DNA of 60,260 nt from an uncultured Lachnospiraceae bacterium. GTDB lineage: Bacteria > Bacillota > Clostridia > Lachnospirales > Lachnospiraceae. The notes below the pieces were generated by a model that made no database searches, had not been told where the DNA came from, and was given only the letters and a program-made list of their open reading frames with translations. The position numbers were made by a program, and so were the translations under genes. Below are positions 35,610 through 45,529 of this stretch, piece by piece. The number at the start of each line of letters is the position of its first letter. Position 1 is the stretch's first letter. The stretch spans positions 1 through 60,260 of the forward strand of contig CAMWGV010000011.1 of assembly GCA_947173945.1 (NCBI GenBank), written 5' to 3'.

Positions 35610-37148
35610 ATGAGTGGAGAAGCTGGAGGAATAATTTTGGTTCCGTTAGCTATTGCTGCGTTACCAATAGTTGGAATGGTGTTGGTAGGAGGTGCTGTAA
35701 TTGCAGGTGCTAGTGCCGGTGTTAGTGCAGCAGCTAATGCAGCAGAAAGGCGTGCAGCGGAAAGACGTGCAGCGGAAAGAAGACAACAAGAGATGATTCG
35801 CAGAAATGGAATCAGCGATTCTGTAAATTCATTTAGATATACAATTAATAATAATATTAATGAACAAATTCGTCTTAATGATGAAGCTTCAAATCAGATG
35901 ATGAGAGAGATGGAAAAGAATCGTCAGATGTTGTTAAACATTATACAATCTAATGATCCAGAGAAATATCAACAGTATATGGGTCAGATTAGAACGTCAA
36001 GACAGCAGTTATCAAATACTTTGTTTGAGATTCAGGAGGGATTTGTAAGAGATTATCATGTTAAAATTACACAGAGTATGGATGCAGTTTCCAATACTAT
36101 AAATTCTCAATTTGCATCATATATAAGTGAACTTCAACAGATGCAGGCCGACTTGCAGGCAAAAAATGAGCGTGCTAGTCAAATTGCAAGTGATTATATT
36201 GCGGAAGCTAAAGATATGATTCAGACGCTAGAGTCAGAATTCAATGCTAAAAAGTTCTCTCTTCCGCAGTTAATTGAGATTCAGAATCTTTTGAATGATG
36301 CTGTGAATCAGTATAATATGGGAAATTATGAGGCGGCTATTGCAACTGCAAAGGATGCTACATTAGAAACTATAGAAGAGATTTATAAAACTGATTGTAA
36401 AAAGCAAGAGTGGGATAATTTTTATAGTATGGCATTATCCATTTCGTCTGAACTTTATGCATACATGCAGGCACAGTCTGTTATAACAGCAGATGTAAAA
36501 AAAGAAGTTGAAGCTAGAGTTGGAAAACAGTTAAAGGATGATATTGTAGGTATCAAAATTAGTGAATATACAGACCGAATGAAAGATGGACAAAGCCAGT
36601 ATGATTATTTACTCGGAAAGGTATATGAAATAAAAACATTTTTGGAATCAGAACAATCCAAAGATGTGTCAACACAACAGTTAAAAGATTATGTTGAACT
36701 GCTTAATGGTAAATTATATCCTTCTGCTACATTAGCAATATATAAGGGTATATTGAATATGAGTAATGCATTTTCCAGACAGAATATAAGTGAAGAAATT
36801 ATTGATTTCTTTGAAGATCATAATTTTAATTTTACAGGTTATTCATATGATGATGATCGCCATGATGGAACTCTTCACATTGGTTTGGAAAATGATGTAA
36901 CGGGTGAAGAAATTGTAGTTACTTTGGCTCCTGAGGTGATGGAAAACGGTGAGGTTCAGACAAAGGTGGAAATAAATCAGCTTAAAGGCGATGAAACTAA
37001 TGAAGAACGTAAAGCATTTTACAGAGAGAGTGTTCAAAATGTTGTCGTAGAGAATACTCCTGGTGCACAGATAAAACTTGAATGTAAGAAGGAATCAAGA
37101 AATAAGCTTTCACAGAAGACTGAATTAAGAGATAGATTGAAAGCATAA
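35610..37148 (+). CDS. Glycine/alanine-rich N-terminus plus coiled-coil protein
   Basis: This 512-residue protein has a hydrophobic Gly/Ala/Val segment at residues 6-44 (ILVPLAIAALPIVGMVLVGG) that could insert into or lie on a membrane. An AERRAAERR repeat patch (about 46-60) and long coiled coils (60-260) follow. Near residue 395 the EEIIDFFED motif opens a C-terminal domain with LHIGLENDVTGEEIVV. I know no function for it. It may form the membrane-facing member of the three coiled-coil proteins placed before the AAA+ gene. Ribosome site AATGGAG precedes the ATG. Confidence 0.75.
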   Translation: MSGEAGGIILVPLAIAALPIVGMVLVGGAVIAGASAGVSAAANAAERRAAERRAAERRQQEMIRRNGISDSVNSFRYTINNNINEQIRLNDEASNQMMREMEKNRQMLLNIIQSNDPEKYQQYMGQIRTSRQQLSNTLFEIQEGFVRDYHVKITQSMDAVSNTINSQFASYISELQQMQADLQAKNERASQIASDYIAEAKDMIQTLESEFNAKKFSLPQLIEIQNLLNDAVNQYNMGNYEAAIATAKDATLETIEEIYKTDCKKQEWDNFYSMALSISSELYAYMQAQSVITADVKKEVEARVGKQLKDDIVGIKISEYTDRMKDGQSQYDYLLGKVYEIKTFLESEQSKDVSTQQLKDYVELLNGKLYPSATLAIYKGILNMSNAFSRQNISEEIIDFFEDHNFNFTGYSYDDDRHDGTLHIGLENDVTGEEIVVTLAPEVMENGEVQTKVEINQLKGDETNEERKAFYRESVQNVVVENTPGAQIKLECKKESRNKLSQKTELRDRLKA

Positions 37149-37174
37149 TAGTTTAAATTGGGAGTTGAGTCGGT

Positions 37175-40100
37175 ATGAGTTCTATTCTTCAAAAGACAAA
37201 TATGAATAAGATTTTTCTTATATATGGGCACTTAGATGACATGTTTATATCGAGAAATCTTCAAAAGAATAATTTTAGGCCATTTCTAAATGGATATCTT
37301 AAGAGCATTGGATATGATCAGGTGGTCTTTTATTCTGGTGCAAAAAATGTCGGAAAATTTGTCTTAGACGATGAAAGTGCAGTTTTGGCTATTAATAAGA
37401 ACAAAAGACAGCAAGATGCCACATCAAATACAAATGCATCCACAATAGAACAACCAAAGAAGAAGCGTAGAATTATGAATCCTCGTGCTGCTGCAAATAA
37501 GACAGATGAACAAAGTAATTCAGATTCAAATGTTCAACAATCAGAGCAGATTCAAACTACAAATGACACTCCAAATACTGAAACTACAAAGTTAGTTTAT
37601 AAGCAACCGAAAATAACACCTATAGAGTTCTTAGAGGATGCAAAAAAAATGATGGCTGATAATACTCATAAATCAGCAATTGTTTTTACATTTTTCCAAG
37701 ACTTTTTTACCGATAGAGCTGCACCATTGCAACCTTATCTTGAATTGGTTTCGCACTTGTGGGATGAATATAGTAATGAAAGTAATGACAATATATGTAT
37801 TTTTTTGGCACCACAGATGTCGAATACTGATCTGAGTAAGATGTTTGATAATATGGAAAATGGATTTGTCCTGAAGAATCGATTTTTTAATTCAAACGGA
37901 ACTGTAAATAGAGGAACAGCAATTGAGGTTGGTTTACCTAATCTTGATGAACTTTCATATATGCTGGAGTATCTTCGAATCGTTGGAGATAAAGGCAAGA
38001 GATTAGTATTTAAACAAGAAGAGAAAAAGAAAATTACATCATCTATTATGTACCTGAGTCGGGAATCTGAAAAAGATGAAAAACGTTCGGGCTATTTGCA
38101 TGCTATTTATAACAATATTGTAAATTATATGGTTATGCAGCCAGAACTAGATGTTGAAATTAATGAGGATGTTGTAAAAAAACTATATAGTAAATATAAG
38201 AAGGTAGATGATGCTGATCCACTTGAGAAGTTGAAAAACACGAGTGGATGGGAAAGTGTAGCTTCAAGAATAGAAGAAATATTAAAAGACTATCGTATGA
38301 AAAAAGCGGAGGCTGAGAGAAACGGAATACAAAGGAATCAAATAGTTAAACCTGCGTGTTCAAATGAACGTATTGATACTGAAACAGACAATATAGGATT
38401 CAAATACCCAGTACCTCATTTTGTATTAAGAGGAAATCCAGGTGTTGGAAAGACAACTGTTGCAAGATTAATTGGACAAATCTTTTATAACGAAGGAATT
38501 CTACAAAAAGGTTCTACAATCGAAGCAAAAAGAGATGATTTAGTAGGACAGTATGTTGGTGAAACTGCTATAAAAACTACAGAGTGTGTAGAAGGTGCTT
38601 TAGAAGGTGTTCTGTTTATTGACGATGCATATTCTTTGTTAGAAAAAGGTGATGATCATAATTATGCAAAAGAAGCGATTGATACACTTGTTCCAATTAT
38701 GACTAATCCAGAAAAATACAGATTCTGTATGATTATGGCTGGATATCCAGAACCTATGGATGATTTGCTAGAAATGAATGCTGGCTTGAGAAGTAGATTT
38801 AGCAAGGCAAATATTCTGACTATTGAAGATTATAAGCCAGAATTACTGAAAAAAATATTTGTTAATGATTGTAAAAAAGCTGGTTATAAGTTTATTGGTG
38901 AAGCAGAGGGAGAAGAAGCATTAGATTTAGATTTATTCTTTACTAACCTGTATAATCAACGAAACAGAGCTGATTTTGGAAACGCAAGGGATATAGTCGC
39001 ATTAGCAAAAGAAGTAAAGATGCAATGTAGTTTGAGAGATGATTCGATACGTTGTATTGTTAAGGATGATTTTGGTGATTTCCAAAAGTATTTTATTAAA
39101 AGAGGAGTCTCATCCATTGATGAAATTTATGCACAAATTGATAAATATGTTGGCATGGATTTTGTTAAGGATTTATTTAAAAATATACGATTCGAGGTGC
39201 TTGATACCATTGACAGTAAAAAACGTGGTATTACACCAGAGCCATATCCAGATCATTATATTTTCGCAGGAAATCCAGGTACAGGTAAAACAACTGTTGG
39301 AAAGATGATAGGCGAATTTTATCATATGATGGAGGTTCTTGGTGGAACAGAAACACTGTTTGTAGATGCTTCAGATATTATTGGTAATCACGTTGGAGAT
39401 TCTAAGAATAAGATTGTTGAAGTAATGCAACAAGCAATAGACCATAATCAGGTTCTTTACATTGACGAGGCTTATCAGATATCAGAGTCAGCATATGGAA
39501 ATGAAATTATTGGTGCTATGATGACAAAGATGACTGAGAATGCGGATGATTTCAAAGTGATTTTTGGAATGTACTCAAATCGTGTGGAAGCTTTCTTGAA
39601 AATGAATGCGGGTTTATCTCGTAGATTGAGAGTAGTTGAGTTTCCAGATTATACGCCTGATCAACTTTTAGAAATATTTGATAGGACTATTTCGTCGCAA
39701 GGTTGCACAATAACAGAAGAGGCACACGAAAGAGTAAAACTTATAATGGAATATAAATATAATATTCGCGGTGAAGATTTTGGTAATGCAGGTGAAGTTA
39801 AAAAGATGGTTATTGATATGAAACGTCTTCGCCTTGACAGAGTATATTCATCGGATGAAGAAATAGATAAGTATGAGTATATTTTAGAGGATATTCCAGC
39901 TGATCTACTAGCTAAGGTAGAGGATCGGGTTAATCCAAAATCACTTGATGATATTATGGAAGAGCTCAATCAACAGGTTGGTATGAGTGATTTAAAAGAT
40001 ATTATTATTCAAAAGCAGGAAGAGATAATATTCGCACAAAAAAGTGGAGAATCTATAACTAATATCAGACCAGGCTATTATTTCTTTGTTGGTAATCCAG

Positions 40101-40783
40101 GTACAGGTAAATCTACTAGTGCGAAATTATTTGCGGAATGTATGCAACAATTAGGTATTGTTAAGACAAATAATTTTCATTCTTGTACAGCTAAGGATTT
40201 GATTGGACAGTATGTTGGAGAAACTGATAAGAAAACTTATGCACTGTTACAAAAATCTATTAATAGTGTTCTTTTTATTGATGAAGCGTATAGTCTTTCA
40301 TATGCAGACAGTCATTCGGACACAAATTACAAGAAAGAGGCATTAGAACAGATTATTGCTTTTATGGATGAGCCAGAACATAGAAGAAATTGCTGTATTA
40401 TATTAGCTGGTTATGAAAAGGACATGCAAGGATTATACAAATCCAATAGCGGAATGCGCTCAAGAATCGAAGAAGTCCATTTTAGAGATTATACTGCCGA
40501 TGAAACTTATGACATTTTTAAGTTATTCTGTAAGAAAAATGGATTTTCGATTTCTGAGGGTGTTAGAGAAATATATGTTCCGGTATTTGAAGAATTAAAG
40601 AAATTAGAGTATTTTTCAAATGGAAGAACAGCAAGAACTATTTATGAAAAAACAACGATGAATTTAAAACGTCGAATAGTAAGAAGCGATAATATAGAGC
40701 CAGGCACAGAAAAAACTATTATTCCGACGGATTTGCTGTCTGTAGATGAAGCAATAGCTGTAATTGGTGTAGATGGAAAGTAG
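37175..40783 (+). CDS. Triple AAA+ ATPase of the CbxX/CfqX (SpoVK-like) type
   Basis: This 1202-residue protein carries an N-terminal region (1-400) without a recognised domain, opening with IFLIYGHLDDMFIS. Three CbxX-type AAA+ modules follow. Walker A motifs start at residues 420 (GNPGVGKTT), 699 (GNPGTGKTT) and 973 (GNPGTGKST). Walker B pairs are D483-D484 (FIDDAY), D764-E765 (YIDEAY) and D1036-E1037 (FIDEAY). Arginine-finger segments NAGLRSRF, NAGLSRRL and NSGMRSRI are present. Module 1 thus has Asp in place of the hydrolytic Glu. CbxX/CfqX AAA+ proteins remodel protein complexes, as in Rubisco activase. The downstream gene overlaps or nearly overlaps its end. Confidence 0.88.
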   Translation: MSSILQKTNMNKIFLIYGHLDDMFISRNLQKNNFRPFLNGYLKSIGYDQVVFYSGAKNVGKFVLDDESAVLAINKNKRQQDATSNTNASTIEQPKKKRRIMNPRAAANKTDEQSNSDSNVQQSEQIQTTNDTPNTETTKLVYKQPKITPIEFLEDAKKMMADNTHKSAIVFTFFQDFFTDRAAPLQPYLELVSHLWDEYSNESNDNICIFLAPQMSNTDLSKMFDNMENGFVLKNRFFNSNGTVNRGTAIEVGLPNLDELSYMLEYLRIVGDKGKRLVFKQEEKKKITSSIMYLSRESEKDEKRSGYLHAIYNNIVNYMVMQPELDVEINEDVVKKLYSKYKKVDDADPLEKLKNTSGWESVASRIEEILKDYRMKKAEAERNGIQRNQIVKPACSNERIDTETDNIGFKYPVPHFVLRGNPGVGKTTVARLIGQIFYNEGILQKGSTIEAKRDDLVGQYVGETAIKTTECVEGALEGVLFIDDAYSLLEKGDDHNYAKEAIDTLVPIMTNPEKYRFCMIMAGYPEPMDDLLEMNAGLRSRFSKANILTIEDYKPELLKKIFVNDCKKAGYKFIGEAEGEEALDLDLFFTNLYNQRNRADFGNARDIVALAKEVKMQCSLRDDSIRCIVKDDFGDFQKYFIKRGVSSIDEIYAQIDKYVGMDFVKDLFKNIRFEVLDTIDSKKRGITPEPYPDHYIFAGNPGTGKTTVGKMIGEFYHMMEVLGGTETLFVDASDIIGNHVGDSKNKIVEVMQQAIDHNQVLYIDEAYQISESAYGNEIIGAMMTKMTENADDFKVIFGMYSNRVEAFLKMNAGLSRRLRVVEFPDYTPDQLLEIFDRTISSQGCTITEEAHERVKLIMEYKYNIRGEDFGNAGEVKKMVIDMKRLRLDRVYSSDEEIDKYEYILEDIPADLLAKVEDRVNPKSLDDIMEELNQQVGMSDLKDIIIQKQEEIIFAQKSGESITNIRPGYYFFVGNPGTGKSTSAKLFAECMQQLGIVKTNNFHSCTAKDLIGQYVGETDKKTYALLQKSINSVLFIDEAYSLSYADSHSDTNYKKEALEQIIAFMDEPEHRRNCCIILAGYEKDMQGLYKSNSGMRSRIEEVHFRDYTADETYDIFKLFCKKNGFSISEGVREIYVPVFEELKKLEYFSNGRTARTIYEKTTMNLKRRIVRSDNIEPGTEKTIIPTDLLSVDEAIAVIGVDGK

Positions 40784-40790
40784 GGATTAT

Positions 40791-41714
40791 ATGGACAACA
40801 TCGTATCACTTTACAATTGTTTGTATGATATGGAGTTATATAAGAATAATTTTATATCAGATGAAATAAAGAAAAAGTGTATTGGTGATTTAGTTCAATT
40901 TTATAATCAAATGCATAATGAGAATAAATTGGTAGGATTGTTTTCCCCAAAGTCCTTTATGATTGATTTGAACACAGGAGATATTGAGACTGGTGCTAAT
41001 ATTGAGGTCGAAGTGGGACTTAAAGACTGTGAAATAATAAAGTTTATTCCACCAGAAATCATAAAGGGAGAAAACGAATGGGATGTAGCTGCGGATTATT
41101 ATTGTTTGGCATTATTTATATATTCAATAAGTTTCTTTAGTTATCCGTTTGATGGGAAAAGAGTATATGAATGTCCGATAGTAACTACAGAAAGGGCTAT
41201 AGAAGAATACAGTAATCCGGTTTTTGTATTTGATTTAGTCGACACATCAAATAATGTTGGAGATTCAACAGATTATAGAGTTCGTAGATTATGGAATGAA
41301 GAGAGTAGCCAAGCATTAAAAGATGCATATATTAAATCGTTTACAAGTGCTGTACACAATAAAGATTTTAGAATTTCTATTAATGATTGGATGAGATTAT
41401 TAGGGATAGCATCAATAGAATCTGATTTGAAATCGAAGTACATATTAAGTGTTGATAATATTCAGAAAGAGTTGCACTGTGGTACTGAAATATATGAAAG
41501 TGACATATTTGGAGGAAATAGTAGTATAAAAATTGGAGTTGTAGTTGCAAGTAAGAAGCATGCGTCGGTTATGGCATTAGGTAATGCATCTAATTATATA
41601 TGGAGATTGCAATTGCCTGATAATCAGGAGATGATGATTCCGCCAAATAGTGTTGCTCCGTTGGCAAAAGGAACAGTAATAACAATAAATGAGAAAGTTG
41701 TAAATATTATCTGA
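40791..41714 (+). CDS. Protein pseudokinase lacking the N-lobe, with C-terminal beta domain
   Basis: The start preferred is the ATG at 40791 after AGGGA, giving 307 residues; an ATG at 40773 in the same frame overlaps the AAA+ gene. It has a kinase-like C-lobe: IPPEIIKGENEW matches the MAPE segment of the next gene, and DVAADYYCLALFIYSISFF matches the helix-F region. It lacks the glycine loop, the VAIK lysine, the catalytic Asp (SPKSFMIDL stands there) and the metal-binding Asp. The last 70 residues (ALGNASNYIWRLQLPDN) match the C-terminal domain of the next gene. It is probably a catalytically dead partner of that kinase. Confidence 0.72.
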   Translation: MDNIVSLYNCLYDMELYKNNFISDEIKKKCIGDLVQFYNQMHNENKLVGLFSPKSFMIDLNTGDIETGANIEVEVGLKDCEIIKFIPPEIIKGENEWDVAADYYCLALFIYSISFFSYPFDGKRVYECPIVTTERAIEEYSNPVFVFDLVDTSNNVGDSTDYRVRRLWNEESSQALKDAYIKSFTSAVHNKDFRISINDWMRLLGIASIESDLKSKYILSVDNIQKELHCGTEIYESDIFGGNSSIKIGVVVASKKHASVMALGNASNYIWRLQLPDNQEMMIPPNSVAPLAKGTVITINEKVVNII

Positions 41715-41727
41715 AAGAGGTGAAGGT

Positions 41728-42987
41728 ATGCCGTCATTAGTAAAAGGTGAAAGAATACCAACAATAACTATGGATGAAAGCGTGGAGGTTGTTGAATATC
41801 TTGCAGAAGGTGGTCAAGGTGAAGTATATAAGATTAACTATAATGGAAAGATGTGTGCTTTGAAATGGTATAAAAGACCAGTTCCACCAGATGTGTTTTA
41901 TGATAATCTTGCAAATAATGTAAAAAAAGGAGCGCCAAATGAGCATTATCTATGGCCGCTTATTCTGACAGCAAAATATAAAGGTAGTTATGGATACATA
42001 ATGGAGTTGCGTCCGTCAAAATACAGAGAGTTTGGAGAATTTCTATTAGATATATCGAGATTTAGTAGTTATGAAGTGATGATTCAAGTTGCGTTTAACA
42101 TTGTGGAAAGTTTTAGAATTCTTCATAGTAAAGGATATAGTTATCAGGATGTGAACGAAGGTGGTTTCTTTATTAATCCGACAGATGGAGATGTTTTGAT
42201 TTGTGATAATGATAATGTTGCACCATATGGAATAAATCTTGGAGTAAAAGGTATGGCTAGATATATGGCACCAGAAGTTGTTATTAATCAAACAAGACCG
42301 AATACTCATACAGATAGATTTTCGTTGGCAGTACTTTTGTTTAGACTGTTTTATCTGGATCATCCACTTGAAGGTCAATATACTATTAATTTTCCTTTGA
42401 CAGATGCAATAGGCGCACAGCTTTATGGTGTAGATCCATTGTTTATATTTGATCCAAATAACGATAGAAATAGACCGGATCCTGAAGCACATCCGAATGT
42501 ATTAAGAAGATGGACGATGTTCCCACCAGATTTACAGGTTACTTTTATTAAAGCATTCACGAAAGGTATGAAAGATATTAATAATCGTGTGACCGAAGTA
42601 GAATGGGAAGAGGCTCTTGTAAAGGCACGTGGAATGCTTGTGAAACTGAATGGAAAAGAGCAGTTTGTTAATATATATGCAAAGCAAGAAATTCCAAAAG
42701 GTTGTAGATTTTTGAAGTTGCCAGAATATGTAGTGGTACTTGCCAATGATTCGAAAATATATTCATGTCATGTGGATCAGTATAGCGCAGATTATATGAC
42801 TATTTCAGGAGTTGTAAAAGCTAGTTTATCAAATAAAGATGTTTTAGGACTAGGTAATTTAACTGATAGTATATGGAAAGTAAAAATGCCAGATGGTCAA
42901 ACAACTGAGGTTCCTAAAAATGGATATGTGAAATTAGATCCAGGAGTAGAAATAGATTTTGGAGGAACTATAGGTAAAATTTATTAG
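41728..42987 (+). CDS. Ter-associated Ser/Thr protein kinase (TerY-P kinase)
   Basis: This 419-residue protein has a glycine loop at 27-33 (EGGQGEV), the ATP-anchoring Lys46 (ALKWY), the catalytic-loop Asp141 (SYQDVNEGGFFIN, with YQD for HRD), a DND metal motif at 160-162 in place of DFG, and a MAPE motif near 182. Residues about 325-419 form a separate beta-rich domain shared with the upstream pseudokinase. Together with the vWA and PP2C genes downstream it forms the TerY-P triad (YegI-PphC-YegL in Escherichia coli). The usual DxxxxN asparagine is not in its standard place, so activity needs testing. Confidence 0.85.
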   Translation: MPSLVKGERIPTITMDESVEVVEYLAEGGQGEVYKINYNGKMCALKWYKRPVPPDVFYDNLANNVKKGAPNEHYLWPLILTAKYKGSYGYIMELRPSKYREFGEFLLDISRFSSYEVMIQVAFNIVESFRILHSKGYSYQDVNEGGFFINPTDGDVLICDNDNVAPYGINLGVKGMARYMAPEVVINQTRPNTHTDRFSLAVLLFRLFYLDHPLEGQYTINFPLTDAIGAQLYGVDPLFIFDPNNDRNRPDPEAHPNVLRRWTMFPPDLQVTFIKAFTKGMKDINNRVTEVEWEEALVKARGMLVKLNGKEQFVNIYAKQEIPKGCRFLKLPEYVVVLANDSKIYSCHVDQYSADYMTISGVVKASLSNKDVLGLGNLTDSIWKVKMPDGQTTEVPKNGYVKLDPGVEIDFGGTIGKIY

Positions 42988-43004
42988 GAAAGAGGAAAGA
43001 AGAA

Positions 43005-44000
43005 ATGGGAGATTTTTGGGATGGATTTGAATTTCCAACATTAGATCCGCAAACTACAACATCTGCTTCAGTCAATACTGTTATTGAAGAAACACCGACA
43101 ATTGGAGATATTGCGGGTTCAATAATAAAGAGAGCTATGGTGGTATTCTTCATAATTGATATATCGGGCAGTATGAAAGGTGCACGTATTGGAGCAGTAA
43201 ATGATGCGATTAGAAATCTTTTACCAGAATTAAAAAAACGTGAAGCGTCAAATACTAATGCTGAGATTAGAATTGCAATTATGGAGTTTTCGAGTAATGC
43301 AAATTGGAGAACGCTTACACCACAGCCGATTAAAAATTTTGTTTATGATGATATTACTTATGTAAGCGGTGGAACAAATTTTGGAAATGCTTTCAAGGCA
43401 TTAAATGAAAAACTTTCAAGAAAAGCCTTCTTAAATGCTTCAGCAGGTTCTTATACACCACTTATCATTTTGTTAACCGATGGTAAACCATCAGATATAG
43501 CATTGTATCCGGAAGAATTGGATAAATTGCGTCATAATTCATGGTTTCAGTATGCTACAAAAGCAGGAATTGCAATTGAGGAAGGAGCATTAAGTCCTGA
43601 GTGTAAGCAAGTATTACTTGAGTTTACAGGAAATGCAAAAAATGTTCTTGAGGCTAAAGATACTAATGTTTTATCAAAGCAGATAGAATTAGTTACTTTG
43701 ACGGGTGTGGATTTTGTTACGCAGCAAGGTTCGCTTCAAAATGCAAATGCAGGGGTTCAGCCTGCAATAGGAAATAAATTTGGTTCAACTGTAGTGCTAC
43801 CACAGCCTGCTTTTGTTAATATGAATCAAGGCATGATGGGGACACCTACACCAGTACCAGTTTCATTGCCACAGCCACAGCCAGCACCCATACCTAACCC
43901 TATTCCTCAGCCTACAGTTAATGTAACGGATGGGTCAGATCCTGTTATTCCTGGATTGGCGGATATAGACTGGGATAACGATTTCCCAACATTTAATTAG
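43005..44000 (+). CDS. TerY-like von Willebrand factor A protein
   Basis: This 331-residue protein has a vWA domain at about 45-245 with a complete MIDAS metal site: DISGSMKG (DxSxS), SGGTNFGNAF (Thr) and LLTDGKPSD (Asp). A Pro/Gln-rich tail (PQPQPAPIPNPIPQP) and an acidic end (DIDWDNDFPTF) follow. A similar WDGF/D-rich segment occurs at the N-terminus (DFWDGFEFPTL), which may be a repeated docking motif. TerY proteins sit in phospho-signalling triads with a kinase and PP2C. The ATG has a GAGGAAAG ribosome site. Confidence 0.93.
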   Translation: MGDFWDGFEFPTLDPQTTTSASVNTVIEETPTIGDIAGSIIKRAMVVFFIIDISGSMKGARIGAVNDAIRNLLPELKKREASNTNAEIRIAIMEFSSNANWRTLTPQPIKNFVYDDITYVSGGTNFGNAFKALNEKLSRKAFLNASAGSYTPLIILLTDGKPSDIALYPEELDKLRHNSWFQYATKAGIAIEEGALSPECKQVLLEFTGNAKNVLEAKDTNVLSKQIELVTLTGVDFVTQQGSLQNANAGVQPAIGNKFGSTVVLPQPAFVNMNQGMMGTPTPVPVSLPQPQPAPIPNPIPQPTVNVTDGSDPVIPGLADIDWDNDFPTFN

Positions 44001-44015
44001 TTTTGAGGTGGTTTT

Positions 44016-45518
44016 ATGATTGATTCGTTCAAAGTATTTAATGGACATAGGATAGGTTCTTCACATGTAGCAAATGGAAATCCATGTGAAGACTTTTCGA
44101 TGAGTTATCAGAATGAACTTGTGTCCATAGCAGTAATAAGTGATGGACATGGTGATAAAAATTGTTTTAGGAGTGCTAAAGGTGCACAAATTGTATGTGA
44201 GGTAGCTGTTGAACGGATTAAAAATACATTTACATGTAAGGAAGCCCTTGAAAGTTTAAAAAATTCTCCTGAGAGAATAATATCGGAGATAGAAAAAAGC
44301 ATTATTCATTATTGGAATGTAAATGTAGAAAATGATATTATTACAAATCCTATTTCAGATGAAGAACTGCTTGGATTAGATGAACATGTTGTCGATGCAA
44401 TTAAAAACACTGGACGATCTCATAAGGTTTATGGGTGTACATTAATAGCTGCTGTATTTTTTGATGATTTTTGGTTTGGTATTCATATTGGTGATGGAAA
44501 ATGTGTTGCAATTCAAAAGAATGGATTATATAAACAACCTATTCCATGGGATAATGAAAACTGTGTAGGAAATCGTTCAACTTCGATTTGTTCAAGTAGA
44601 GCATACGATAGTTTTAGATTTACATATGGAGAAGACGTTCCTGTTGCGGTATTTGTAGCTTCAGATGGAGTGGATGAAAGTTTTGATGAAAATGGATTGA
44701 ATAAGTTCTATTATACATTGGCTTGTTGGGTTAAAGCTTTATCGACAGATGATTGTAAAAATAAACTTGATGAAATGCTTTGTCAGATAAGTCAGGTTGG
44801 TAGTGGGGATGATGTTTCAGTTTCATGTATTGTAGATTGCGTAAATGAGATTAAAAAACCTTTTGCTACGTCTCAACAAGTGGCAGAAAAAATGGAAGAA
44901 CTATATTCCACATTGTTGGATATAGAAGGAAGATGTTCTGATTTAGTTGAACGAAAAAGTGAAGTTGAACATAAAGTTGATGAAATCGAACGAGAGATTA
45001 ATGAATTAGAGGAACAAATTAGACATAAAAAAGAACAATTGAATGAAAGAAAGGCTGAGCATGAAAGTGTTCTAAAGGCATTTTCTTCATCAAAGGAGCA
45101 GCTAGATGGAATTATTTCTCAATTTGAAGAAGCAAAAGATGTTAAGAAAAGAGTTGATGACTATTGGAAAGAAATAGGAGAACCGATTACTGATAATTTT
45201 ACCATTATGAGTTATACTCCAAAGAAATTCGAGGATGTAGTTATTGTACAGACGAATTCGGAGAATGCTCCAGTTAGTGAGAATACTGAAAAGGCAGAAG
45301 AAACACCTAGAGAGGATGTTAAAACTTCAACTAAAGATAGTGAAAAGCATATAGTTGTAGTTCCACAGGTAAATATTGCAGAAAGTGTTCAGAATATGAA
45401 TATAAATGAAAATAAAGAAGGAACAATTGTTTTAGGTGAGTTACCACAAGAACAGAAAAGTATTGATGGTTATACAAAAACTGGAGTTCTTGGCAATTTA
45501 TTCAAGAAACAAAAGTGA
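44016..45518 (+). CDS. PP2C-type Ser/Thr phosphatase with coiled-coil tail
   Basis: The first 280 residues form a PP2C domain with the metal-binding signatures CEDFSM, ISDGHGD, GIHIGDGK, VASDGVDES and GSGDDVSVS. Residues about 285-385 are a long charged coiled coil, and an acidic, poorly structured tail follows, ending in LGNLFKKQK. It should reverse phosphorylation by the kinase encoded at 41728-42987. The ribosome site GAGGTGG precedes the ATG, 15 bases after the vWA gene. The coiled coil may bind the other coiled-coil proteins of the island. Confidence 0.93.
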   Translation: MIDSFKVFNGHRIGSSHVANGNPCEDFSMSYQNELVSIAVISDGHGDKNCFRSAKGAQIVCEVAVERIKNTFTCKEALESLKNSPERIISEIEKSIIHYWNVNVENDIITNPISDEELLGLDEHVVDAIKNTGRSHKVYGCTLIAAVFFDDFWFGIHIGDGKCVAIQKNGLYKQPIPWDNENCVGNRSTSICSSRAYDSFRFTYGEDVPVAVFVASDGVDESFDENGLNKFYYTLACWVKALSTDDCKNKLDEMLCQISQVGSGDDVSVSCIVDCVNEIKKPFATSQQVAEKMEELYSTLLDIEGRCSDLVERKSEVEHKVDEIEREINELEEQIRHKKEQLNERKAEHESVLKAFSSSKEQLDGIISQFEEAKDVKKRVDDYWKEIGEPITDNFTIMSYTPKKFEDVVIVQTNSENAPVSENTEKAEETPREDVKTSTKDSEKHIVVVPQVNIAESVQNMNINENKEGTIVLGELPQEQKSIDGYTKTGVLGNLFKKQK

Positions 45519-45529
45519 GGGGAGTTTTG

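Noticed and set aside
37175-37400. TIR-like or NAD-hydrolase effector at the N-terminus of the AAA+ protein
   Set aside because: The IFLIYGHLDD start is suggestive, but no catalytic Glu motif or clear fold pattern could be recognised.
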